NCBI RefSeq assembly: GCF_004302915.1
Contig: NZ_QQBI01000013.1
Coordinates: 1 to 64,000 of the forward strand
Length of the DNA: 64,000 nt
Reading direction: 5' to 3'
Origin: Komagataeibacter xylinus
GTDB taxonomy: Bacteria; Pseudomonadota; Alphaproteobacteria; Acetobacterales; Acetobacteraceae
Below, piece by piece: positions 1-10,613 of the stretch. The position numbers and the translations under genes were made by a program. The notes under the pieces are model-generated. The model did not search any database. It was given only the letters and a program-made list of their open reading frames with translations, and was not told the origin of the DNA. Every line of letters begins with the position of its first letter. The stretch's first letter is position 1.

Positions 1-25
1 CAATGGCTGATCACCATATCCGTGC

Positions 26-503
<478 letters not shown>

Positions 504-549
504 AAGCCCTTCCTTTTTTTCATACATCATTTCAGGACCGACCAGCCAC

Positions 550-1035
550 ATGGCCACATCATTCCGCATCTCCCTCGCCGCCGCCTCCGTCATGGCGCTC
601 GCCCTTTCCAGCGGGGCCGCGCAGGCGCGTGACACGTCCAAGGCGTGCCACGCCAAATTCACGGCGGCCCGCACGGCGGGCACGCTGGGCACGCAGTCCT
701 ACAAGGAATTCAAGGCAGCCCAGTGCGATACCGGCGCCGCCACTACCACGGCCGAGGCGGCCAAGCCCGCCACACCGGCAGCCCCGGCTCCTGCTGCAGC
801 CCCCGTAGCCGCACCGGCAGCAGCCAGGGCCGCAGCGCCCGCAATCACCACCTCGGCCACCATGCCTGCCACTGTTGCTGACAAATACAGCAAGGAGCCC
901 GCGGGCAAGGGCCGCCTGCACACCTGCCTTGACCAGTACAACGCCAACAAGGCCACCAACGCCAATGGCGGGCTGCGCTGGATCCAGAAGGGCGGCGGCT
1001 ACTACAGCCAGTGCAACGCCAAGCTCGAGGGCTGA
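550..1035 (+). CDS. Secreted Ala/Pro-rich protein with two paired-cysteine modules
   Basis: 161 residues, family not recognised. Residues 1-26 form a signal peptide (Ser/Ala-rich core ending SGAAQA), so export is likely. Two short modules each open and close with cysteine about 27-30 residues apart: CHAKFTAARTAGTLG...AAQC and CLDQYNANKATNANG...YSQC. They flank a ~60-residue Ala/Pro/Thr linker. The spacing suggests one internal disulfide per module and possible duplication of a mini-domain. A longer frame begins at 427 but would run through the end of glnK, so the ATG at 550, directly before the signal peptide, is preferred. Convergent with the next gene. Confidence 0.7.
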   Translation: MATSFRISLAAASVMALALSSGAAQARDTSKACHAKFTAARTAGTLGTQSYKEFKAAQCDTGAATTTAEAAKPATPAAPAPAAAPVAAPAAARAAAPAITTSATMPATVADKYSKEPAGKGRLHTCLDQYNANKATNANGGLRWIQKGGGYYSQCNAKLEG

Positions 1036-1041
1036 GCCCCC

Positions 1042-1066
1042 GCACGGGCCACGCCCTGGCCCGTGC
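1042..1066. terminator. Hairpin between convergent genes
   Basis: A perfect 10-bp stem, GCACGGGCCA (1042-1051) with TGGCCCGTGC (1057-1066), and a 5-base loop. It fills the whole gap between the secreted-protein gene and the leftward protease gene. There is no clear T-run, so a bidirectional transcription end is inferred from position and stem strength only. Confidence 0.4.
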
Positions 1067-2010
1067 CTACCCGCCCTGCCTGCGCGCGGGGCGGACAAAG
1101 GCCTGGCTGGTGGCGTAGGATATCCACACCCTGTGGCTTGCGAACCAGTCCGAGCCCAGCAGCATTTCAAGATGCTCGCGCAAAGGAGCCACGGTGAGCG
1201 TGACATTGCGCTCAAGCTCGTGGCCCACCTGCAGGCTGTCAAAACGGTGCCAGTGATAGATGTCCTTGTGACCATCCACGCCGGCGGTAACCCCGCCGGG
1301 GTCGCGCTCAAGCTGTGACTGGGCAACACCCGCGCGGTGCGCCACGTCGGGCGAGACGATGCGCGAGCGCGCGCCACTATCGAGCAGCGCCGTAACCGGC
1401 CTGCCATCAAGCCTGACCTCGAGCAGGAAGCGGTTGTCCTGCCGGCGCAGGGGCAGGCTTTCATAGGGGCCATCCCACGCGGGCGGAGGGGCGCAGGCGA
1501 GCGAGCCGTGCTGGATGTTCCACAGGCTCAGCGTGCCGCCGGGCACATCCATGTCGAGATCGAAGCGCGAGAGGATGTCGCCACCAAGCAGCCCCGCCAC
1601 GGGCGGCTGGATCATGGGCTGGCCGGGCAGTTCGCCCACCGGCACGGAGCGCGCGCCAAAATCCACCCCGCCCACCCGCAGGTCGGGCACGATGGCGTTG
1701 GGCGTGGCCTGCGCCACACCGCCCGTACCATGCACCACCGTTTCATGCTCGGGGTCGAGGCGCAGGCGCAGGTAGCCCACCATCTCGGGCGTGAGCAGCC
1801 CGCCATCCGAGCCGGTATCGACCAGCGCGCTCAGGCTGTGGCCTGCAATACTGATGACGATGGAAAGGTACCCCCCATCATCACGCAGCGGCACCTGGGC
1901 TACGCGCTCATGGTTGCACAGCCGCGCGGCATCGGGGGCCGCCATCGCGCCATGGGCCACGCCAAGGCTACAGGCCAGCCCCAGGGCCAGCAGGGTGTTG
2001 CGGGCCGCCA

Positions 2011-2011
<1 letters not shown>
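1067..2011 (-). CDS. Secreted retropepsin-like aspartyl protease family protein
   Basis: 314 residues with a signal peptide (ends GAMAA, about residue 25) and two retroviral-protease-like halves. The first active-site loop is LVDTGSDGG (about 63-71) and the second is LLDSGARSR (about 210-218), giving the Asp-Thr/Ser-Gly pair expected of a two-domain aspartyl protease that folds as a monomer. Periplasmic or envelope location is inferred. The start codon is GTG and shares its first base with the last base of the upstream proline iminopeptidase TAG, so the two are translationally coupled. Substrate unknown. Confidence 0.78.
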
Positions 2012-2979
<968 letters not shown>

Positions 2980-3972
2980 TCATCGGGCAGTATCGGGCGG
3001 GGTGTCGGTGGTGGCATGCGGATGGGCGCGTGTCCAGACATCCATCAGCCGCGCCTCATCCGCCAGGGTGTAGCGCTGGGTGGTGGACAGGCTGGCATGG
3101 CCAAGCAGGTCCTGGATCACACGCAGGTCGGCGCCGCCTTCCATCAGGTGCGTTGCGAAGGAATGCCGCAGCGCATGCGGGGTTGCATGCTCGGGCAGCC
3201 CCGCCATGTGCCGCCACGTGCGCATGGCGCGCTGGGCAATGCCCGCCTGCAGCCGCCCACCCCGCACGCCCACGAACAGCGGCGCATCGGGCTGGGGCAG
3301 CGGGTGGGCATTGCGCCACCGCCTGAGCGCCTGCATGACCTGCGGCAGCACCGGCACCATGCGCTCCTTGCCGCCCTTGCCGCGAATGCGCAGCACGCCA
3401 TCACCCTGCACCGGGTTGCCAAGGCTGGCGGCCTGATCGAAATCACGCACATCCAGCCCCAGCGCCTCCGAGATACGCAGCCCGCAGCCGTACAGCAGCA
3501 TGAACAGCGCCCCATCACGCACCTGCGCCATGGGGGTGTGGGCAATGTCGGCCACGCCTTCGGGCACCTCGAGCGCATCAGGTTTTGGCAGCGGGCGGGG
3601 CAGTGGGCGGCGGGTGCGCGGGGTGGCCAGCAGGGCGGGCGCCGGGTTGTCCACGCCATGGTAGCGGGCAAGGTAGCGGTAGAACGAACGCAGCGCCGAG
3701 ACCCGCCTTGCCCGCGTGCGCGCGGCGCGGTCCTGCGTGGTCGCGCGCCTGCCGGTCAGGGCGGCATTATGCTCATGGGCCAGCCAAGCCCGCAGGTCGG
3801 CCAGTGAAAGCCCCGCCAGCGCCCCCAGATCGGGTTCCGCGCCCAGATGCCCCATGATGAAGGCGAGAAAGCGGTCCAGATCGCCCCGATAGGCCGCAAG
3901 CGTGAGGGGGGAAGCCCGGCGTTCGGTTTCCATCCACTGCAGAAAGGCATCGCGTGCCCCGGTTGCCATCAT
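2980..3972 (-). CDS. xerC: Tyrosine recombinase XerC
   Basis: 330-residue tyrosine recombinase that, with XerD, resolves chromosome dimers at dif. An N-terminal SAM-like core-binding domain (FLQWMETERRASPLTLAAY) is followed by the catalytic domain. Catalytic residues are visible: Arg in GCGLRISEALGLD, Lys in RIRGKGGKERMVPV, His/Arg in HALRHSFATHLME, His in LLGHASLSTTQ and the nucleophile Tyr in QRYTL. Divergent from priA, a common alphaproteobacterial arrangement, which supports the housekeeping XerC call over a phage integrase. Start ATGATG at 3972; either Met is possible. Confidence 0.92.
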   Translation of the reverse strand: MMATGARDAFLQWMETERRASPLTLAAYRGDLDRFLAFIMGHLGAEPDLGALAGLSLADLRAWLAHEHNAALTGRRATTQDRAARTRARRVSALRSFYRYLARYHGVDNPAPALLATPRTRRPLPRPLPKPDALEVPEGVADIAHTPMAQVRDGALFMLLYGCGLRISEALGLDVRDFDQAASLGNPVQGDGVLRIRGKGGKERMVPVLPQVMQALRRWRNAHPLPQPDAPLFVGVRGGRLQAGIAQRAMRTWRHMAGLPEHATPHALRHSFATHLMEGGADLRVIQDLLGHASLSTTQRYTLADEARLMDVWTRAHPHATTDTPPDTAR

Positions 3973-3995
3973 GCCGCCTGCCCTTTGCCTGACTG

Positions 3996-4080
3996 AAAAA
4001 AGTTTTGGGTGAAGCTTTTTTCAAAAAGCTTCGAAAGACGCCGCCTTATTTGAAAAGAGGCGGCACCCGAAAACTTTTAT
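3996..4080. repeat. Double-hairpin intergenic repeat, copy 1
   Basis: About 85 bases. Outer arms AAAGTTTTGGGTG and CACCCGAAAACTTTT are complementary and enclose two hairpins: GAAGCTTTTTTCAAAAAGCTTC first, then a GCCGCC...GGCGGC stem. It sits between the divergent xerC and priA genes, so it cannot serve only as a terminator. Six other full copies and two fragments are in the window. Confidence 0.85.
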
Positions 4081-4188
4081 CACCTATTCTCAATGTCTTG
4101 TTTCAAAATAATGTCTTCTCGGGGCGATGGATGCGCCATGCCTTACGGATGGACAAGACACAGCCGATGCCTGACGGTAGAAAAACAC

Positions 4189-6438
4189 ATGCCGCATCGC
4201 AACCCCACCCAGACGGACCTGCTGCCCCCCGCCCCTGACGGGCGCGTGCGGGTCATGCTCACCCTGCCCTTTGCCGGGCCGCTGGACTACCTGCTGCCCC
4301 CCCGGCTGGCCGATGCCCGCCCCGGTGATATCGTGACCGTGCCACTCGGCCGCCGCACCGAAACCGGCGTGATCTGGGATGCCGCCCCCAGCCTGCCGCC
4401 CGAATTCAGGCCACCCCCATCAAAGGAAGTGCCCACCAGCCGCCTCAAGCCCGTGGCTGCCCGCCTCGACCTGCCGCCCCTGCCCGCGCAACTGCGCCAG
4501 TTCGTGGACTGGGTGGCCGCCTATACGCTCTCGCCGCCGGGCATGGTGCTGGCCATGGCGCTGCGGGCCAATGCGCTGGCCGCCCTGCCCAGGCCCAGCA
4601 CGGGCTACAGCCCCGCACCCGCAGTGCCTGCCGACCTCCGGCTGACCCCCGCCCGCCAGAAGGTGCTGGACATTGCAGCCAATGGCCCGCCGCTCCCCGC
4701 CGCCGAACTCGCCCGCCGGGCAGGCGTGGGGGCGGCCGTGATTCGCGGCCTGGCGCAGGCGGGCGCGCTGCGCGCGGTCGAGATCACGCCGCCGCCCCCC
4801 TTCGCCACACCTGACCCCGCGCATTGCCCGCCCACGCTGGGCGGCAACCAGGCCGAGGTGGCAACCGAGCTGCGCGCAAGGGTGGATGAGGACAGCTTTT
4901 CCATCACCCTGCTGGAAGGCGTGACCGGGTCAGGCAAGACCGAGATCTACATGGAGGCCATTGCCGCCTGCCTTGAGGCCGGCAAGCAGGCGCTGGTGCT
5001 GCTGCCTGAAATCGCGCTCTCGGCGCAGTGGACCGGGCGCTTTGCCCGCCGCTTTGGCGCGGAACCCGCGCTGTGGCACTCCGACCTTGGGGCAAGGCTG
5101 CGGCGCGTGACATGGCGGGCGGTGGCCGATGGCACGGCGCGGGTTGTGGTGGGCGCGCGCTCGGCGCTGTTCCTGCCCTTCGACCAGCTTGGGCTGATTA
5201 TTGTCGATGAAGAGCACGAGACCGCCTTCAAGCAGGAAGATGGCGTGACCTACCACGCGCGCGACATGGCGGTGGTGCGCGCGCGCATGAGCAAAGCCCC
5301 CATCGTGCTGGTATCCGCCACCCCCAGCCTTGAAAGCCTGGCCAATGTGGGCGCGGGCCGCTACCGGCACCTCAAGCTCAATGCCCGCCACGGCAACGCG
5401 ACCATGCCGGTGGTGGAAACACTGGACATGCGCGCCGACCCGCCCGAGCGCGGGCTGTTCCTCTCGCCCGTGCTGACCGGCGCGATCAACGAGGCCGTGG
5501 GCCGGGGCGAGCAGGCCATGCTGTTCCTCAACCGACGGGGCTATGCGCCGCTTACGCTGTGCCGCACCTGTGGCCACCGCATGCAGTGCCCCAACTGCAC
5601 CGCCTGGCTGGTCGAGCACCGCGCCCGCCATATCCTGACCTGCCACCATTGCGGGTATGACGAGCCCATTCCCCAGACCTGCCCCAAATGCGCCGATGCC
5701 GACAGCCTGACCCCCATCGGCCCCGGCGTGGAGCGCATAACGGAGGAGGCGCGCGCCACCTTCCCCGACGCACGCATTCTGGTCATGGCGAGTGATACGC
5801 TCAGCGGCCCCGCCGCCACCGCCGCCGCCGTCGAGCGCATTGCCCGGCGCGAGGTGGATCTTGTGATCGGCACCCAGATCGTGGCCAAGGGCTGGCACTT
5901 CCCGCACCTGACACTTGTGGGCATTGTCGATGCCGATCTCGGCCTTGGCGGTGGCGACCTGCGGGCCTCCGAGCGCACGGTGCAGCTCCTGCACCAGGTG
6001 GCAGGGCGCGCGGGCCGTGCGGAGGCGCCGGGCCGGGTGCTGTTGCAGAGCTACGTGCCCGACCACCCGGTCATGCAGGCGCTGGTTTCAGGTAATTTCG
6101 GCAGCTTCATGGAGCAGGAGGCCGAGCAGCGCCGCCCCGGCTTCTGGCCGCCTTATGGCAGGCTCGCCGCCCTGATCGTAAGTGCCGAGACGCCTGATGC
6201 CGCCGAGCTGACCGCCCGCGCCCTTGGCCAGAACGCGCCACGGCTTGATGGCGTGCAGGTTCTTGGCCCGGCACCGGCCCCCCTGGCCATTTTGCGCGGG
6301 CGGCACCGCCACCGGCTGCTGCTGCGCGCGCGGCGCAACATTGCGGTGCAGCCCATCATGCGCGAATGGCTCAGCCGCGTAAAACCCGAGCGCGGGGCGC
6401 GGATTGACGTGGATATTGATCCGGTCTCGTTCCTGTAA
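4189..6438 (+). CDS. priA: Primosomal protein N' (replication restart helicase PriA)
   Basis: 749 residues from the ATG at 4189; the frame stays open from 4093, but PriA homologues begin close to the VRVMLTLPFAGPLDYLLP segment. PriA reloads the replisome at stalled forks as a superfamily 2 helicase. Domains in order: N-terminal 3'-end-binding domain, helicase with Walker A GVTGSGKT (about 244-251) and DEEH box (about 339-342), two interleaved zinc sites with paired CxxC motifs (CRTCGHRMQCPNC, CHHCGY, CPKC, about 457-501), helicase C with GTQIVAKGWHFP, and the C-terminal domain. Divergent from xerC and convergent with the FAD gene. Confidence 0.95.
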   Translation: MPHRNPTQTDLLPPAPDGRVRVMLTLPFAGPLDYLLPPRLADARPGDIVTVPLGRRTETGVIWDAAPSLPPEFRPPPSKEVPTSRLKPVAARLDLPPLPAQLRQFVDWVAAYTLSPPGMVLAMALRANALAALPRPSTGYSPAPAVPADLRLTPARQKVLDIAANGPPLPAAELARRAGVGAAVIRGLAQAGALRAVEITPPPPFATPDPAHCPPTLGGNQAEVATELRARVDEDSFSITLLEGVTGSGKTEIYMEAIAACLEAGKQALVLLPEIALSAQWTGRFARRFGAEPALWHSDLGARLRRVTWRAVADGTARVVVGARSALFLPFDQLGLIIVDEEHETAFKQEDGVTYHARDMAVVRARMSKAPIVLVSATPSLESLANVGAGRYRHLKLNARHGNATMPVVETLDMRADPPERGLFLSPVLTGAINEAVGRGEQAMLFLNRRGYAPLTLCRTCGHRMQCPNCTAWLVEHRARHILTCHHCGYDEPIPQTCPKCADADSLTPIGPGVERITEEARATFPDARILVMASDTLSGPAATAAAVERIARREVDLVIGTQIVAKGWHFPHLTLVGIVDADLGLGGGDLRASERTVQLLHQVAGRAGRAEAPGRVLLQSYVPDHPVMQALVSGNFGSFMEQEAEQRRPGFWPPYGRLAALIVSAETPDAAELTARALGQNAPRLDGVQVLGPAPAPLAILRGRHRHRLLLRARRNIAVQPIMREWLSRVKPERGARIDVDIDPVSFL

Positions 6439-6454
6439 GCCAGACAAAACAGAT

Positions 6455-6535
6455 AAAAGTTTTTGGGTGCAGCCTTTTTCAAAAAGGCTGCATTTATCGA
6501 AGCTTTTTGAAAAAAGCTTCACCAAAAACTTTTGC
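6455..6535. repeat. Double-hairpin intergenic repeat, copy 2
   Basis: Same family as the copy at 3996, in the opposite orientation: the GCAGCC...GGCTGC hairpin comes first and the GAAGCTTTTTGAAAAAAGCTTC hairpin second, between AAAGTTTTTGGGTG and CACCAAAAACTTTT arms. It lies between convergent priA and the FAD-dependent dehydrogenase gene, where the stems could end transcription from both sides. Confidence 0.85.
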
Positions 6536-6546
6536 TTTTTAGTAGT

Positions 6547-8232
6547 TTATTGGGCTTCGGTGGCATGGGTCATGCCCCGGTGCAGCGCCTGCTCCACATC
6601 CCGCCCCGCCAGCGACAGGGCCACCGCCTCGGCAATGCGGATGCCGTCAATACCCGCTGACAGGATGCCCCCGGCATAGCCCGCCCCCTCGCCCGCCGGA
6701 AACAGCCCGCGCAGGTTCACGCCCTGCCCATCCACCCCGCGTGGAATGCGCAGCGGGGAGGACGTGCGGGTTTCCACCCCGGTCATCACCGCATCCCGCA
6801 TGGAGAACTCTGCCAGCTTGCTGTCAAAATGCGGCAGGGCCTCGCGCATCGCTTCAATGGCAAAATCAGGCAGGCAGGCCGACAGGTCAGTAGGTGTCAC
6901 GCCGGGGCGGTAGGACGGCACGACGGTGCCAAGCGTGGTGGAGGCCACGCCATCGAGGAAGTCGCCCACCGTCTGCGCGGGCGCGAAATAGGCCCCGCCA
7001 CCGGCCGCGAACGCACGCCGCTCCCACTCGCGCTGGAAGGCGATGCCCGCAAGCGGCCCACCGGGATAATCGCGCTCCGGCGTCACCCCTACCACCAGGC
7101 CTGCATTGGCGTTGCGCTCGGCGCGGGAATACTGGCTCATGCCATTGGTCACCACCTGCCCCACCTCGGATGTGGCGGCGACCACCGTGCCGCCGGGGCA
7201 CATGCAGAAGGAATAGACCGCGCGGCCATTGCTGGCATGGTGCACCAGCTTGTAATCCGCAGCCCCCAGCAACGGCACGGCCTCGGGCTGGCCATAGCGG
7301 GCGGTGTTGATGACCGATTGCGGGTGCTCGATGCGCACCCCGATGGAAAACGGCTTGGCCACCATGGCAACGCCTGCCTCATGCAGCGCGCCAAAGGTGT
7401 CACGCGCGCTGTGGCCAATGGCCAGAACCACATGGCTTGCCGCAATCTCGTCCCCATCCGCCAGGCGCAGCGCGCGGATGCGCCTGTCCCCCGCGCCGTC
7501 ATCACCGGTCACGAATTGAGTTACGTGCGCGCCAAAGCGGTATTCGCCGCCCAGCGCCTCGACCTCGGCGCGGATATGCTCGACCATCGACACCAGCCGG
7601 AACGTGCCGATATGCGGGCGCGAGAGGTATTCGATCTCGGGCGGGGCACCCGCGCGCACGAACTCGGCCAGCACCTTGCGGCCATAATGGCGCGGATCAC
7701 TGACCTGGCTGTACAGCTTGCCATCGGAGAAGGTGCCCGCTCCCCCTTCGCCAAACTGCACGTTGCTCTCGGGGTTGAGGACGGATTTGCGCCACAGGCC
7801 GAAGGTGTCGACCGTGCGCTCGCGCACCACCTTGCCGCGCTCGAGCACCACGGGGCGCAGGCCCATCTGCGCCAGCACGAGTGCGGCCATCAGCCCGCAT
7901 GGCCCCGCCCCGATCACCACCGGGCGCATGAAGCCGGGCCGCGCGGCAAGGGCCGGGCCATCATCCACCGCAAAACGGTAGGTGGTATCAGGCGTGGGCA
8001 TGATGTTGCGCGCGCCTGCGTGGGCGGCCAGCACGGCGGCCTCGTCACGCACGGCGCAGTCCACGGTATAAACCAGCATCATGCGGTGCCGGTGGCGGGC
8101 GTCATGGCCCCGGCGGAAGATGGTGATGGCCTCGATCTCCGCCGTAGCCACACCCAGCCGTTCGGCCACCGCCTGTTCCAGTGCGGCGTCGTCATGCGCG
8201 ATGGGCAGGCGCAGTTCGGTCAGTCGGATCAT
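6547..8232 (-). CDS. FAD-dependent dehydrogenase (COG2509-like)
   Basis: 561 residues. An N-terminal ferredoxin-like region (RLPIAHDDAALEQAVAERLG) precedes an FAD-binding Rossmann fold with VIGAGPCGLMAALVLAQMG (about 105-123) and the downstream acidic end LERGK. The segment NVQFGEGGAGTFSDGKLYS is characteristic of the large uncharacterised FAD-dependent dehydrogenases of COG2509. Cys in FCMCPGG may be functional. The substrate is unknown. A Met 13 codons upstream (8271) is possible; 8232 is preferred because the conserved domain begins at once. Divergent from the CDF transporter gene. Confidence 0.8.
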   Translation of the reverse strand: MIRLTELRLPIAHDDAALEQAVAERLGVATAEIEAITIFRRGHDARHRHRMMLVYTVDCAVRDEAAVLAAHAGARNIMPTPDTTYRFAVDDGPALAARPGFMRPVVIGAGPCGLMAALVLAQMGLRPVVLERGKVVRERTVDTFGLWRKSVLNPESNVQFGEGGAGTFSDGKLYSQVSDPRHYGRKVLAEFVRAGAPPEIEYLSRPHIGTFRLVSMVEHIRAEVEALGGEYRFGAHVTQFVTGDDGAGDRRIRALRLADGDEIAASHVVLAIGHSARDTFGALHEAGVAMVAKPFSIGVRIEHPQSVINTARYGQPEAVPLLGAADYKLVHHASNGRAVYSFCMCPGGTVVAATSEVGQVVTNGMSQYSRAERNANAGLVVGVTPERDYPGGPLAGIAFQREWERRAFAAGGGAYFAPAQTVGDFLDGVASTTLGTVVPSYRPGVTPTDLSACLPDFAIEAMREALPHFDSKLAEFSMRDAVMTGVETRTSSPLRIPRGVDGQGVNLRGLFPAGEGAGYAGGILSAGIDGIRIAEAVALSLAGRDVEQALHRGMTHATEAQ

Positions 8233-8368
8233 GGGCGGGTTTTCCGTGGCTGATGGCAGTGCGGGAGCCATATCACGCCGGGGCGGCGCACAGGAATGTG
8301 CTAAATGCTGGTGACGCGCCGTAACCTTCTGCTAGGAAGGCGGCGATACCCTGCCCCTCCCGATCAAT

Positions 8369-9556
8369 ATGGATTCAGGCCCCATGGGCGAATGCCAGCA
8401 CAACCATGGCGCGGATGGCCATGACCACTCCCATGACCATGCCGCCCCCTCACCCGCGCACGGCCCTGCCTGCACTGGGCACGACCACGCGCAGGGCGGC
8501 CATGCGCACCCCGGGCAGGCCGCCACCGGGCCTGACACGGGCCATGACTGCGGTCATGACCATGACGCCCATGCGGGCCACGACCATGCCGATGGCGGAC
8601 ATGATGGCGGCTGCGGGCACGACCACGGGCATGGCGGCGGGCTGTTCGGCCACCACCATGTGCACACGCCGGCCTCCTACGGGCGGGCGTTTGCCATCGG
8701 CATCGCGCTCAACCTTGTCTATGTAGCGGGCGAGGCGGTGTGGGGCGTGCGCAGCCATGCGCTCTCGCTGCTGGCCGATGCGGGGCATAACCTGTCCGAC
8801 GTGCTCGCACTTGGGGCGGCATGGCTGGCCGAAATCCTCTCGCGCCGCTCGCCCACCGCCAATTTCACCTACGGACTGCGGCGCTCCTCCATACTGGCGG
8901 CACTGGGCAATGCCGTGGCCCTGCTGGTGGTGACCGGCGGCATCATGTGGGAGGCCGTGCTGCGGCTGGTCCACCCGCACCCGGTGGCAGGCGTTGCCGT
9001 GATGATAGTGGCCGGGATCGGCATTGTGGTGAACGGGCTGACCGCGCTGCTGTTTGCCAGTGGGGGCAAGAAGGATCTTAACCTGCGTGGCGCGTTCGTG
9101 CACATGGCATCCGACGCGGTGATGGCGCTGGCCGTGGTGGCGGGTGGTGGGCTGATCCTGCTGACCGGCTGGCTGCGCATCGACCCCGTCATCTGCCTTG
9201 TGGTGTCGCTTTCCATCATTCTTGCCACGTGGTCGCTGCTGCGCGATTCGCTCGACATGGCGCTTGACCGCGTGCCGCGTGGCATCGACCCTGCCGCCGT
9301 CGATGCCTTCCTGCGCACGCTGCCCGGCGTGTGCGATCTGCATGACCTGCATATATGGCCCATCAGCACCACCGAAACCGCGCTGACCGTCCACCTCGTG
9401 CGCGGGGCAGGCGAGCAGGGCCATGCGCCTGATGGCCTGCTGAACCGCGCGGCAGCCGAACTGCAGGCCCGCTTCGGCATTGTTCACCCCACCTTGCAGA
9501 TTGAAACCCTGACCGATGCCAACCAGTGCATTCTGGCCGAAGCCCACTCCGTCTGA
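8369..9556 (+). CDS. Cation diffusion facilitator with His-rich N-terminus (Zn/Co/Cd export)
   Basis: 395 residues, longer than most CDF proteins (~300) because of a ~95-residue N-terminal tail packed with His, Asp and Gly (HDHSHDHAAP, HDCGHDHDAHAGHDHAD). Such tails bind metal. The CDF core follows with six membrane segments, the metal-site residues of TM2 in LADAGHNLSDVLALG and of TM5 in HMASDAVMAL, and a cytoplasmic C-terminal domain (LRTLPGVCDLHDLHIWPIS). The HxxxD/HxxxD sites point to zinc, cobalt or cadmium efflux across the inner membrane. Followed 22 bases later by a second CDF gene, so the two are probably co-transcribed. Confidence 0.93.
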   Translation: MDSGPMGECQHNHGADGHDHSHDHAAPSPAHGPACTGHDHAQGGHAHPGQAATGPDTGHDCGHDHDAHAGHDHADGGHDGGCGHDHGHGGGLFGHHHVHTPASYGRAFAIGIALNLVYVAGEAVWGVRSHALSLLADAGHNLSDVLALGAAWLAEILSRRSPTANFTYGLRRSSILAALGNAVALLVVTGGIMWEAVLRLVHPHPVAGVAVMIVAGIGIVVNGLTALLFASGGKKDLNLRGAFVHMASDAVMALAVVAGGGLILLTGWLRIDPVICLVVSLSIILATWSLLRDSLDMALDRVPRGIDPAAVDAFLRTLPGVCDLHDLHIWPISTTETALTVHLVRGAGEQGHAPDGLLNRAAAELQARFGIVHPTLQIETLTDANQCILAEAHSV

Positions 9557-9578
9557 TCGCAAGGACCTCTTGTTCAGC

Positions 9579-10481
9579 ATGCTTTCCCGTACCGACCCCA
9601 AGATCCGCGCGGCCTGGTGCAGCGTTGTCGTCAGCCTCATTGCACTGGGCATGAAATATGCCGCCTGGCGGGTTACGGACAGCATCGCGCTGTACTCCGA
9701 TGCCATCGAGACCATCATCAACGTGGTCTCCGCCGTGGCCGGGCTGTGGGCGCTGCGGGTGGCAAGCCTCCCGCCCGACCACAACCACACCTATGGTCAC
9801 TACAAGGCCGAATACCTCTCCGCCGTGGCGGAAGGGGTGCTGGTGGTCATTACCGCCATCACCATCGCGCATGAAGCGTGGCAGGGCTTCCAGCACATGC
9901 ATGCGCCGCAGGATTCGTGGCTGGGCATTGCGCTCAATGGCGGCGCGGGCGTGCTCAACCTGGTGTGGGGGCTGTTCCTGCTGCGGCTGGGGCGGGCGCG
10001 CCATTCACCCGCCCTGGTGGCCAGCGGGCACCATGTGCTGTCCGATGTCTGGACATCGGCGGTGCTGATCACGGGGTTCGTACTGATCCCGCTCACCGGC
10101 TTTTTGTGGCTCGACCCGCTGCTTGCCGCCCTGATTGCGGTGAACGTGCTGCGCACGGGGTGGGAGATGATGCGCACCTCCATCGCGGGGCTGATGGACG
10201 AGGCCCCCAATTCCGAGACGCTGGGCGAGATCCGCTCCATCATCTCACACACCGCCACCGGCGCCATGGAGGCGCATGACATCCGCGCGCGCATTGTCGG
10301 CGCCATGACGTTTATCGAGTTTCATCTTGTCGTGCCCGGTGCCATGAGCGTAGAGGAAGCCCACCACATCTGCGACCGGGTGGAAGATGGCCTGCGCGCG
10401 GGGCTGGGCGATGCGCTGATCAACATCCATGTCGAGCCCGAGCGCAAGGCCAAGCATACCGGCGTGCTGGTGCTGCCCTGA
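9579..10481 (+). CDS. Second cation diffusion facilitator family transporter
   Basis: 300 residues, normal CDF length and without the His-rich tail of its neighbour. TM2 reads YSDAIETIINVVSA and TM5 GHHVLSDVWTS, so the two proteins carry different metal-site residues; the D-A-I-E-T pattern is closer to the iron/manganese-type subgroup (inference). The cytoplasmic domain includes AHDIRARIVGAMTFIEFHL and ends with VHVEPE-like residues. The ATG at 9579 is chosen because MLSRTDPKIRAAW starts just before TM1; AAGGA at 9561-9565 may be the ribosome-binding site, though distant. Likely in one transcript with the preceding CDF gene. Confidence 0.88.
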   Translation: MLSRTDPKIRAAWCSVVVSLIALGMKYAAWRVTDSIALYSDAIETIINVVSAVAGLWALRVASLPPDHNHTYGHYKAEYLSAVAEGVLVVITAITIAHEAWQGFQHMHAPQDSWLGIALNGGAGVLNLVWGLFLLRLGRARHSPALVASGHHVLSDVWTSAVLITGFVLIPLTGFLWLDPLLAALIAVNVLRTGWEMMRTSIAGLMDEAPNSETLGEIRSIISHTATGAMEAHDIRARIVGAMTFIEFHLVVPGAMSVEEAHHICDRVEDGLRAGLGDALINIHVEPERKAKHTGVLVLP

Positions 10482-10613
10482 CCTGGCGGAAGGGGCGGAT
10501 ATTCTGCCACTGACTGCCTGACCTGCGATAAATACCACCCCTGCCGCGAAACCGGACGGCCTGAACCCGGTTTTACCCGTTTCAGGGCTGTTGCTGAAAG
10601 TACGTTACCGGGC

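Noticed and set aside
6829-8253. 474-codon open frame on the + strand opposite the FAD dehydrogenase gene
   Set aside because: High GC and codon bias of the real minus-strand gene keep the antisense frame open. No recognisable domain; Arg/His/Gly-rich composition typical of shadow frames.
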